A stretch of 33,554 nucleotides of DNA, from contig JAOTXX010000045.1 in the NCBI GenBank assembly GCA_029862185.1, positions 1-33,554 on the forward strand, written 5' to 3'. The position numbers and the translations under genes were made by a program. The first letter of the stretch is position 1. Every line of letters starts with the position of its first letter. Shown here piece by piece: positions 17,561 to 24,862 of the stretch. The notes under the pieces are model-generated. The model saw nothing but the letters and a program-made list of their open reading frames with translations, did not search any database and was not told the DNA's origin. This DNA comes from Myxococcales bacterium. Lineage in GTDB: Bacteria; Myxococcota_A; Polyangia; Polyangiales; Houyiibacteriaceae.

Positions 17561-19106
17561 CGAGGAAGCCGATAAGAAGATTCACTCGATTGAGAGCCTG
17601 CAGGCCGAGAGATCGCGACTTCGCAAAGCGGGGAAGACCGTGGTGCAGTGTCACGGCTGCTTCGATATCGTTCATCCGGGGCACATCCGGTATCTGCGCA
17701 TGGCCCGTAGCCTCGGCGATGTCTTGGTCGTGACGGTGAGCGCAGACGACGTGGTGATGAAGGGATACGACCGTCCCTACATTCCCGAAGACCTCCGGCT
17801 CGATAATCTCGCAGAGCTTGCTTGCGTGGACTACGTGGCCCTGAGCGAAGATGACTGGGCGGGCCCCGTCCTCGAGGCGATCCAACCCGACATTTACGTC
17901 AAGGGTCGAGAGTACGAGTCCAAGAACGACCCCCGCTTCGCCAAAGAGAAGAAGATCGTCGAGGCGTACAGCGGTCGCGTGGTGCTCGGCTCGGGAGACG
18001 TCATCTTTTCGTCGACCGAGATCGGCCGACGCAAGGGCAACACCCTGGATATGGAGCAGCAGAAGATCCAGCGATTTTGCCAGGTCAATGCCATCAACCC
18101 TGCGCGGCTCAAGAACGCGATCGCTGCGTTTTCGGATCTCAAAGTCCTGGTGCTCGGCGACGCCATCCTCGATCAGTATTCACACTGCGAAGGCGCGCGC
18201 GTCGCGTCCGAGAGCCCGATTGTATCCGTGAAGCCCATCAGCGAGGAGTGGTTCATCGGTGGCGCCGGGCTGATCGCTCGTCAAGCGGCCATCCTCGGCG
18301 CAAAGCCCACGTTCATCACCTGCTGTGAGGAGGACGAATCGTTCCTGCGAATCAGAGCCAGCCTGGAACGGTCGGGCGTCGAAGTGCACAACCTGCCTGC
18401 GCCGGGGCGCAGAGCGTATACCAAGACCCGGTACTTGGTCGGCGGCAAGAAGGTCTTCAAAGTCGACCGCGGGAATCCGGCCCCGATTCCCATCGAAACC
18501 AGTGACGAGCTCATGATCATGCTGCAGGAGCAGCTCGACAAGCACGACGGGCTCATCGTGACCGATTTCGGATATGGCTTGTTTGGTCCCACGCTGGCCA
18601 ACGCGATTCCGAAGATCGCCGATCGATGCGGCAAGCCCTATTTCGCCGACGTGAGCACGAATGGGCAGGCCAACATCCTCAAGTTCAGCAGGCCGCAGCT
18701 CGCTACACCGACCGAGGACGAGCTCCGGTTTGCCTTGGGCGATGCGGAGAGCGGCATCTCCAACTTGGCGAGCCGGTACTACGCGGCCAGTGGCGCCAAG
18801 GGTCTCATCGTGACGATGGGTCGGCGAGGCTCGCTCTGTTTTCGGCCTCCTCGAGACGATGGCGACCGGTTGAGGACCGACTATCTACCGGCGCTCGAGA
18901 TCCATGAGGTGGACGCGGTGGGGGCTGGAGACGTATTCCTGACGGGCGCGAGCCTCGCCCAGCTCGCGGGCGAGTCCCTTCCCGTCGGGATGTATGTGGG
19001 CAGCTCGTTGGCCTCGATCTCTGCGGGGATACTCGGCAATGAAGGCGCGCCGCTGCCCGACCTCTACGAGTTCTTCGAGCAGCGTCTGGAGCTCGCCGGC
19101 GAGTAG
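17553..19106 (+). CDS. bifunctional nucleotidyltransferase / PfkB sugar kinase, HldE-like with reversed domain order
   Basis: A 517-residue fusion. Residues about 28-165 form a cytidylyltransferase/adenylyltransferase domain with HGCFDIVHPGH (HxGH at 41-44), a Lys in YVKGREYES, and an SSTEI segment. Residues about 190-515 form a PfkB/ribokinase kinase with VLGDAILDQY near 205, the WFIGGAG segment, and DAVGAGDVF carrying catalytic Asp460. In E. coli HldE (RfaE) the kinase is N-terminal and the nucleotidyltransferase C-terminal; here the order is swapped. The usual kinase motif DTTGAGD reads DAVGAGD. By family it would phosphorylate a sugar 7-phosphate (or similar) at C1 and then activate it as an NDP-sugar. 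The gene overlaps the aminotransferase gene by 8 bases. Confidence 0.88.
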   Translation: MRSEEADKKIHSIESLQAERSRLRKAGKTVVQCHGCFDIVHPGHIRYLRMARSLGDVLVVTVSADDVVMKGYDRPYIPEDLRLDNLAELACVDYVALSEDDWAGPVLEAIQPDIYVKGREYESKNDPRFAKEKKIVEAYSGRVVLGSGDVIFSSTEIGRRKGNTLDMEQQKIQRFCQVNAINPARLKNAIAAFSDLKVLVLGDAILDQYSHCEGARVASESPIVSVKPISEEWFIGGAGLIARQAAILGAKPTFITCCEEDESFLRIRASLERSGVEVHNLPAPGRRAYTKTRYLVGGKKVFKVDRGNPAPIPIETSDELMIMLQEQLDKHDGLIVTDFGYGLFGPTLANAIPKIADRCGKPYFADVSTNGQANILKFSRPQLATPTEDELRFALGDAESGISNLASRYYAASGAKGLIVTMGRRGSLCFRPPRDDGDRLRTDYLPALEIHEVDAVGAGDVFLTGASLAQLAGESLPVGMYVGSSLASISAGILGNEGAPLPDLYEFFEQRLELAGE

Positions 19107-19108
19107 CG

Positions 19109-20128
19109 ATGCGGCCGAGCTTGACCAAGGAACGCGTCCTCATGACCGCGGGTTTCGTTCTATCCGCGGTTCTCGCCGTTTACTTCCTCCGGCGCATCGA
19201 CCTCAGGGAGCTCGGCCCGACGCTGGCCTCGGTCAACCTCTGGATTCTATCCTGCTGCCTGCTGACCAAAGGGGCTGTCTTCTCGCTCGGCGCGCTGCGA
19301 ACCAAGGTATTCCTCACGCCGCTCCGCCGCTATCGCTTCACGGAATGTTTTACCGCGATGTTGGGCGGGTATGTCACCAACAACATCTTCCCTTTTCGGC
19401 TCGGTGAGCTCGTTCGCATCGACCTTCTTGCGAGGGCTGGCGAGATCTCTCGAGGGTCAACCGTCGCGGTCGTAGCGCTCGAGCGTTTGCTCGACCTCAT
19501 CTCGTTCTTGATTTTGTTCGCTGTGGTCGTGCCGCTTCTCGCCATCGATCTCTCGGGCAACCGTCGTCTCGCATGGCTGCTTGGAGCGATTCTCGCCGCG
19601 CTTCTTGCCGTGGCGTGGCTAGCGTCCAACCCTTCCAGGTTTCCTGGGATCGTCGTGTTCTTCGCGCGTCCGTTCAGCCCGAGGCTTCAAGCCTGGCTCT
19701 TGCAGAAGTCGCAACGGTTCGTCGATGGGTTGAGCGCACTACGGTCGAGCAGGGCGGTGGCCCAGGCGTTGGTGCTCACCTTCGCCATACGTCTGGTCGG
19801 GATGCTCACCATTCAATGTTGGCTCTGGGCTTTTGGACTCGAGCTGCCGCTGTACGCCCCGCTCATCGTGATGGTCTTCCTTTCGATCGGCACGATGGTT
19901 CCCTCATCGCCGGGCTTCATCGGTACGTTTCACGTCGCGGTCGCCTATGCGCTGGAGCTCATGGGGGTCGTTCCGAGCATGGCTGCCTCCGTGGCAATTG
20001 CGGGACATTTCATGGCTACCGTCCCCTGGACCATCATCGGCTTGTCCGTGAGCCTGCCAGCGATTCGTAGCGTGTGGAAACGAGGCAGCGAGGGAAGCCA
20101 GCGAGTCAAGCCTGTGATTCGGGCATAG
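19109..20128 (+). CDS. lysylphosphatidylglycerol synthase TM region / AglD-like (UPF0104) membrane protein
   Basis: A 339-residue protein with about eight membrane helices and no soluble domain. Family landmarks are the RxxxRxxxxG-type region TNNIFPFRLGELVRID, VALERLLDLI and the PSSPGFIGTFH segment. These belong to the LPG_synthase_TM/UPF0104 family, which includes AglD-related proteins and the flippase part of MprF. Members are linked to lipid flipping or to lipid-linked sugar transfer. Only 2 bases separate its ATG from the kinase stop, so it is the last gene of the plus-strand sugar operon. It could flip the lipid-linked product across the inner membrane; this is inference from family and context. 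Confidence 0.82.
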   Translation: MRPSLTKERVLMTAGFVLSAVLAVYFLRRIDLRELGPTLASVNLWILSCCLLTKGAVFSLGALRTKVFLTPLRRYRFTECFTAMLGGYVTNNIFPFRLGELVRIDLLARAGEISRGSTVAVVALERLLDLISFLILFAVVVPLLAIDLSGNRRLAWLLGAILAALLAVAWLASNPSRFPGIVVFFARPFSPRLQAWLLQKSQRFVDGLSALRSSRAVAQALVLTFAIRLVGMLTIQCWLWAFGLELPLYAPLIVMVFLSIGTMVPSSPGFIGTFHVAVAYALELMGVVPSMAASVAIAGHFMATVPWTIIGLSVSLPAIRSVWKRGSEGSQRVKPVIRA

Positions 20129-20134
20129 CCGACG

Positions 20135-20163
20135 CTGACAAGAGCGGAGATTCTTGGTAACAC
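20135..20163 (+). promoter_or_regulatory. candidate sigma70-type promoter of egtBD
   Basis: CTGACA (20135-20140, five of six matches to the -35) is followed by exactly 17 bases and TAACAC (20158-20163, three of six to the -10). It lies in the gap after the AglD-like stop, and the predicted start near 20170 is about 25 bases before the egtB ATG. One arm of the inverted repeat at 20139-20174 overlaps the -35 end. Confidence 0.4.
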
Positions 20164-20174
20164 CTACGCTCTTG
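20139..20174. repeat. 8-bp perfect inverted repeat around the egtB promoter
   Basis: CAAGAGCG (20139-20146) and CGCTCTTG (20167-20174) are perfect reverse complements separated by 20 bases. The left arm abuts the candidate -35 and the right arm lies just at the predicted start site, with the -10 between them. This is where a dimeric repressor or a looping pair would bind. There is no T-run after it, so a simple rho-independent terminator for the upstream operon is less likely. Confidence 0.45.
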
Positions 20175-20194
20175 ACCCGTTCAGGGTGGTAGCT

Positions 20195-21430
20195 ATGGAT
20201 AGCCAGATGTTGCGCGAGCGGCTTGCAAACGATTTTGAAAGGGTGCGCGCGCAAACCGAGGCGCTCGTAGCGCCGCTATCCGCCGAGGATCAATGCGTTC
20301 AGAGCATGCCGGACGCAAGCCCGAGCAAATGGCACCGCGCGCACACGACTTGGTTCTTCGAGACTTTCGTGCTGGGCCCGGCGGGTGTGGAAGGCCTCTC
20401 GCCCGAGCCGTATGCCATCTTGTTCAACAGCTACTACAACGCCGTCGGCGAGCAGTATCACCGCCCTTCACGCGGGCTGCTCACCAGGCCTAGCCAGGAC
20501 GAGGTGAAGGCCTACCGCGAACGAGTAGACACTTCGGTCCTCGATCTTCTTCGGACGGGGATCGACGAAGAGCTCGCAAGGCGCGTCGAGGTCGGGTTGC
20601 ACCACGAGCAACAACACCAAGAGCTGCTGGTCACCGACATCAAGCATCTCTTTTCTTGCAATCCACTCGATCCGGTATACGCCCGTGACGCATCGCTGCA
20701 GCAGGACGCCGCTTCGGCCCCTGCGATGCGCTGGGCTAAGCACGCAGGAGGCATCGCGCGCATCGGCTGTGATCCGACGTACTACCACTTCGACAATGAG
20801 GGTCCGGTCCACGATGCCTTGCTGCACCCGTTCGAGATTGGCAAACGCCTGGTCACAAACGGGGAATATCTGGCGTTCATCGAAGACGGGGGCTACGACC
20901 GGCCCGAGCTTTGGCTGAGCGCGGGTTGGGACGCGGCGCAAGACCGAGGCTGGCGCGCCCCCCACTACTGGCGCAAGGAGACCGATGGCTGGAGCCAGTT
21001 CACGCTCCATGGGCGCCGGCCCGTTCGCGATGCCGAACCGGTCGTCCATGTGAGCTTCTACGAAGCGGACGCGTATGCGCGTTGGTCCGGCGCGCGCCTG
21101 CCGACCGAGCAGGAGTGGGAGGTCGCAACCAGCGAGCCCGAGCCCGCGCCTCTAGGGGGTCGCGCAAGGAAGATACATCCAACCAGTCCGAGCCCATATG
21201 GAGCCGCGTGGCAGTGGACGAGCTCCAGCTATGCGGCCTATCCGGGCTATCGACCCGCCGAGGGGACGCTCGGGGAGTACAACGGTAAGTTCATGTGCAA
21301 CCAACAGGTCTTGCGAGGTAGCAGCTGCGCAACGCCCGCGGGCCATGCACGCCGAAGCTATCGAAATTTCTTCCCAGCCGATGCCCGCTGGCAGTTCAGC
21401 GGCATTCGGTTGGCCCGGGATGCTGGTTGA
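20195..21430 (+). CDS. egtB: ergothioneine biosynthesis sulfoxide synthase EgtB
   Basis: A 411-residue non-heme iron enzyme that joins hercynine to a thiol donor (gamma-glutamylcysteine or cysteine) using O2. The N-terminal DinB-like domain carries the His-rich sites: WHRAHTTWFFE (H47, H50) and HHEQQHQEL, which contains HX3HXE (H137, H141, E143), matching the iron ligand pattern of EgtB. The C-terminal FGE-sulfatase domain shows CNQQVLRGSS, RRSYRNFF and WQFSGIRLAR. ATG 20195 is preceded by AGGGTGG at 5 bases; GTG 20186 is an alternative. The 3' end overlaps egtD by 11 bases. No egtA, egtC or egtE is in the window, so the donor thiol and the final C-S lyase step must be supplied elsewhere. Confidence 0.93.
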   Translation: MDSQMLRERLANDFERVRAQTEALVAPLSAEDQCVQSMPDASPSKWHRAHTTWFFETFVLGPAGVEGLSPEPYAILFNSYYNAVGEQYHRPSRGLLTRPSQDEVKAYRERVDTSVLDLLRTGIDEELARRVEVGLHHEQQHQELLVTDIKHLFSCNPLDPVYARDASLQQDAASAPAMRWAKHAGGIARIGCDPTYYHFDNEGPVHDALLHPFEIGKRLVTNGEYLAFIEDGGYDRPELWLSAGWDAAQDRGWRAPHYWRKETDGWSQFTLHGRRPVRDAEPVVHVSFYEADAYARWSGARLPTEQEWEVATSEPEPAPLGGRARKIHPTSPSPYGAAWQWTSSSYAAYPGYRPAEGTLGEYNGKFMCNQQVLRGSSCATPAGHARRSYRNFFPADARWQFSGIRLARDAG

Positions 21431-22418
21431 ATCGATGATTGCTTTTGATCCGCTGAGCACTAATGAGCGCGTTCGCGTAGTCGACCTTCATCCGAAGCTC
21501 GGTGACTTGCGGCAAGAGTCGATTGACGGATTGCGGCGTTCGCAAAAGGCACTCCCCTGCAAGTATTTCTACGACGCATTGGGCGCGCGGCTGTTCGAAG
21601 CGATCACCGAGCTGCCCGAGTACTATCCAACCCGGACCGAGCTCCGGATCATGAGCCAGGCCGTTCATGAGATGGCTGATTCGATCGGCACGCATGCCAC
21701 CCTGGTCGAATTCGGCTCCGGCGTCGGCCTCAAGACTCAAAAACTTCTCGACGCCTTGATCGACCCGAGCGGTTGCGTTCTAATCGACATCAGCCGTGCC
21801 GCGCTCGAGGCATCGGCTCATCAGCTCGCGGGCCGCTACGAGGACATGGAGGTCATCGGGGTCTGCGCCGACTACACCCAAGCCTTACGTCTGCCTCGGC
21901 CCCACCGTCCGAGCGCTCGGACGGTTGCGTTCTTTCCCGGAAGTACGATCGGCAATTTCACTCGCGACGAGGCCGTGCGCTTCCTCGGGCGCGTTTCTGA
22001 GCTCGTAGGCCAGGGCGGAGGGCTGCTGGTCGGCATCGATCGAAAAAAGGACACCAAGGCCATCGAGGACGCCTACAACGACTCGCTGGGGGTCACCGCG
22101 GCATTCAATCTGAACATCCTGCGCAGACTCAACCAAATCGGCGCCAACTTCGACCTGACCCAGTTCCGTCACCATGCGCCTTACGTCGAACGCGAAGGTA
22201 GAATCGAAATGCGGCTGGTCAGCGAGCGCGATCAGATGGTTCGCCTCGGCGATGTCCAGATCGCTCTATCGGCGGGCGAGCACATCGTCACCGAGCACTC
22301 GCACAAGTACGACCTCGACCAATTCGAGGACATGGCGCAAGCGGCGGGCTTCCGGCTGACGAAGCAATGGAGTGATGAGCGCGACTGGTTCAGCGTTTGC
22401 CTCCTCGAAGTCGACTAG
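21420..22418 (+). CDS. egtD: L-histidine N-alpha-methyltransferase EgtD
   Basis: A 332-residue SAM-dependent methyltransferase that trimethylates histidine to hercynine, the first step of ergothioneine synthesis. Visible landmarks are the opening SQKALPCKYFYDALGARLFEAI-like region with ELPEYYPTRTE (histidine-side residues), the SAM loop VEFGSGVGLKT, the FFPGSTIGNF motif typical of EgtD and a C-terminal EHSHKYDLDQFEDMA region. ATG 21420 is 11 bases before the egtB stop; ATG 21435 is an alternative just after it. The frame extends upstream to 21198, but that part lies inside egtB. Substrate flows from EgtD to EgtB although egtB is first in the operon. It converges with the lipoprotein gene, with a gap of 2 bases. 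Confidence 0.93.
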   Translation: MLVESMIAFDPLSTNERVRVVDLHPKLGDLRQESIDGLRRSQKALPCKYFYDALGARLFEAITELPEYYPTRTELRIMSQAVHEMADSIGTHATLVEFGSGVGLKTQKLLDALIDPSGCVLIDISRAALEASAHQLAGRYEDMEVIGVCADYTQALRLPRPHRPSARTVAFFPGSTIGNFTRDEAVRFLGRVSELVGQGGGLLVGIDRKKDTKAIEDAYNDSLGVTAAFNLNILRRLNQIGANFDLTQFRHHAPYVEREGRIEMRLVSERDQMVRLGDVQIALSAGEHIVTEHSHKYDLDQFEDMAQAAGFRLTKQWSDERDWFSVCLLEVD

Positions 22419-22420
22419 GC

Positions 22421-23323
22421 TCAGCGGCTGGACAGCTTCTCGGCTAGGTCGAATTGCGTGGAGTAGACGATCGCGCTGTGGCCAAAGCTGTCGTTCCCGT
22501 CCGTGTAGCTCAGCTCGAAACGGAAGGTTCCGGGTGTCGCGGCTTCGCCGGAGGGCTCTTTGAACTTGGCGAGGTTGTCGATGACGAAGGGCCGATTCTT
22601 GCCGGGCGCGATTTCCACCGAGCCCAAGCGGCATTTGACCTCGTGGAACGGCTCGTAGCCCTTCTCCCAGGCGTCTTCCTTTTTGCGCAGTCGATAGAAC
22701 GGGGTTCCACAAACGGTTTTGATCCAGATGGTGCGCTTCGAATTGTTGTGGACTCGAGCCTTCACGTCGTCGGAGTGATTGACTACCGAAGGCCGGGTCT
22801 CGACCAGGATGTCGCGCGCCTCGGTTTGCACGACAGCCCTGCATCCCTTCTTCGTCCAGCGATGGCTCGACGGACATTCGCAGGGCATGCAGGACTTGCA
22901 GCGCTCGTTTGGCGGGCACTGCGGGCAGCCGACGTACGTCCCGCGCGAGCCTTCACAAAGCACCTGAACGCTCCGGCCGCGGCGAAACAGCTCTGGCGGC
23001 TCGCTCGTCAGGACGCAGGCACCTTTGAAGCATTTGCCGAACGGCGTCTCGCATTCGAAGTCGCAGGTTGCGAGCTCACCTTGGCCGCGGCACTCGGCGA
23101 GCTGCTTCTGGTAGTCGAGCAGGTGCTTTTCATTGACCGCGACGCCGCATCGGCAGCCCTGTGACGTACAGCTGGTTTCGACGACCCCGCACGCATCGCC
23201 CTCTTCGCACGCCCGATGGGCAGCTGCGACTTCGATACGCTCGACGCGTGGCTTTGTGTCCTCGCAGCCTGCGAGCAAGACACAGACCATCGCGACCCGG
23301 CACAGTGAACCCCGCTCCCCCAT
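22421..23323 (-). CDS. Cys-rich lipoprotein of unknown function
   Basis: A 300-residue secreted lipoprotein. The signal peptide is short, with a positive start (MGERGSLCR), a hydrophobic stretch and the lipobox LLAGC; the lipidated Cys is residue 20. The first half of the mature protein is dense in Cys (about 20 besides the lipidated one), with CxxC-like clusters (CPQC, CKSCMPCEC), so it probably folds through many disulfide bonds or binds metal. The second half looks beta-rich, with few Cys. I do not recognise the family. Such lipoproteins are frequent in Myxococcota. ATG 23323 is preferred because TAGGA lies 8 bases upstream; a TTG 12 codons earlier is the alternative and would spoil the signal peptide. 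The Asp after the lipid Cys region (CED) is compatible with inner-membrane retention in some bacteria. Confidence 0.75.
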   Translation of the reverse strand: MGERGSLCRVAMVCVLLAGCEDTKPRVERIEVAAAHRACEEGDACGVVETSCTSQGCRCGVAVNEKHLLDYQKQLAECRGQGELATCDFECETPFGKCFKGACVLTSEPPELFRRGRSVQVLCEGSRGTYVGCPQCPPNERCKSCMPCECPSSHRWTKKGCRAVVQTEARDILVETRPSVVNHSDDVKARVHNNSKRTIWIKTVCGTPFYRLRKKEDAWEKGYEPFHEVKCRLGSVEIAPGKNRPFVIDNLAKFKEPSGEAATPGTFRFELSYTDGNDSFGHSAIVYSTQFDLAEKLSSR

Positions 23324-23383
23324 GAGATGGGTCCTACCCAAGGTCGCGCCTCCTGGCAAGAACGGTGCCTGTGGCCTCGCCGA

Positions 23384-24217
23384 TTACCGAGCCTGGAGCC
23401 GGGCGATTCGCTCTTCCAGGGGCGGATGGGTCGCCATGAGCTTGAGCATCCCTTCACCACGGATGCCAAATGCCGTCAGGTTGTCGGGAAGCTGCGACGG
23501 CGCGTCCCGCATCGCCCTGAGCCGATTGAGCGCGGAAGCCATTGCGGCGGAGCTCTCGAGGTCGGCCCCTCCGGCGTCTGCCCGAAACTCACGACGGCGC
23601 GAAAACCAGGCGACGATGATGCTAGCCAGGACGCCGAACGCCAATTGAAGCCCCATGTAGATCAAGAAGCGGCCACGCTCGAACTGACTGGCGATGATTC
23701 GCGCAATGAAGAGGACGAAGGTGTTGAGCACGCCCTGAATCAGCGTCAGCGTCACCATGTCACCATTCGCTACGTGGGAAATCTCGTGGCCGAGCACCGC
23801 TTCGACCTCCTGCTTGTTCATCAGGCGCAAGAGGCCCGTGCTGACCGCCACTAGGGCCTTGTTGCGAAACATCCCCGTTGCAAAGGCGTTGGGATCTGGC
23901 GAATCGAAGATCGCGACTTCGGGCATGCCGATTCCGGCCTGCTCCGCCTGGCGCTGAACCGTGCTGTAGAGCCACTGCTCGATGTCGTTCGAGGGCTTCT
24001 CGATGACATGGGCGCGGGTGGATTTCTTCGCGACCCACTTGGAGATCGCCAGGGAGAAAATTGAGCCGCCAAAACCAAAGAGCGCGCACCAAATCAGCAT
24101 GGCGACGTAGGGCGCGTCCGGCGGGATGACCCCAAGGGCGGTGAGCACCGACATCGCAATGGCCGCCATGAATAGAACGGCGAGGTTTGTACCCAGAAAC
24201 AGCAGAATTCTCAGCAT
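23384..24217 (-). CDS. htpX: membrane-bound zinc metalloprotease HtpX (M48B)
   Basis: A 277-residue membrane protease that degrades misfolded membrane proteins. It has two N-terminal helices (about residues 3-25 and 32-58), the zinc-binding HEISH (H144, E145, H148), and two further helices (about 152-172 and 185-207). The third zinc ligand Glu lies in SRRREFRADAGGADL. AFATG and the downstream NKQEVEAVLGHE match HtpX of other bacteria. Length (about 280-290) is normal. ATG 24217 is preceded by TTAGGAG 8 bases upstream. It lies 87 bases after the DUF3501 gene on the same strand, so it may have its own promoter or be cotranscribed; no convincing promoter is visible in this gap. Confidence 0.95.
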   Translation of the reverse strand: MLRILLFLGTNLAVLFMAAIAMSVLTALGVIPPDAPYVAMLIWCALFGFGGSIFSLAISKWVAKKSTRAHVIEKPSNDIEQWLYSTVQRQAEQAGIGMPEVAIFDSPDPNAFATGMFRNKALVAVSTGLLRLMNKQEVEAVLGHEISHVANGDMVTLTLIQGVLNTFVLFIARIIASQFERGRFLIYMGLQLAFGVLASIIVAWFSRRREFRADAGGADLESSAAMASALNRLRAMRDAPSQLPDNLTAFGIRGEGMLKLMATHPPLEERIARLQAR

Positions 24218-24304
24218 GCACGTACTCCTAAGGACGAAACCTAAGACTCCTCGGTCCGTCCCACAACTACCGATCGGAGGGTTTTCTTATTCCATTCGAT
24301 TCGG

Positions 24305-24862
24305 CTAATCCGCGTTCAGGTCTTGGCGGAGCGCCTCCCGCTGGGGCCCGGAGAGCTCGGTTTCCGCCTCGATTCCAGGCATTCCAATGCCGATGGCGCA
24401 GGGCGCCTCCTCACCGATGCCAAACGAGAGGTACTGGACCGAAGAGAGGCGATCGTCGCCCACCTGGCGCGCGTCCCAAGTCGGCCTCCGCAGCTCCCCG
24501 TCGGGGGTCTTGGCGTAGATGTGCTCGTTGAGGCCCAGCCAGGCCCGGAGCTTTCCGGCCCGCTCCGCCTCGTCGTCGATGCCGACCAGAAGTGTACAGC
24601 CGAGCGTTCCCCTCGGATGAATCAGCTCGTTGTACGTGTCGAGCTCGTGCTGGATGTCGTCTTCTTTGACGATATGCTCGATGCGCATCATTTCTTGAAT
24701 CTGGTAGCGCACGGTCTCGCGGTTCTCGAAGAGGAACGTGAAATACTCGCCGACGAGAACTCGACGCACCGACTTGGCCCGGAGCGCCGAAGCGCGAATC
24801 TCATCGCGGTGCTCGCCATAGGTCACGTAGTCGAGCAACTCTGAGCGATCGATCGGCTTCAC
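24305..24862 (-). CDS. DUF3501 family protein
   Basis: A 185-residue soluble protein of a family without known biochemical function. It begins with RSELLDYVTYGEHRD and holds RVLVGEYFTFLFENRETVRYQIQEMMR, HELDTYNELIHP and TLLVGIDDE, all recognisable landmarks of DUF3501. The family is almost always found beside rubrerythrin and a CCG-type Fe-S protein, as here, which suggests a shared role in peroxide or radical defence or in maturing a metal centre. The start overlaps the Fe-S gene stop as ATGA, so translation is coupled. I see no Cys-based metal site; the conserved Glu/His residues may be a metal site, but that is inference. Confidence 0.85.
   Translation of the reverse strand: MKPIDRSELLDYVTYGEHRDEIRASALRAKSVRRVLVGEYFTFLFENRETVRYQIQEMMRIEHIVKEDDIQHELDTYNELIHPRGTLGCTLLVGIDDEAERAGKLRAWLGLNEHIYAKTPDGELRRPTWDARQVGDDRLSSVQYLSFGIGEEAPCAIGIGMPGIEAETELSGPQREALRQDLNAD

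Noticed and set aside
24218-24304. Heat-shock type promoter in front of htpX
   Set aside because: No CTTGAA or CCCCAT-like hexamers; the best sigma70-type match (TTGTGG-N16-TTAGGT) agrees with the -10 at only two positions.
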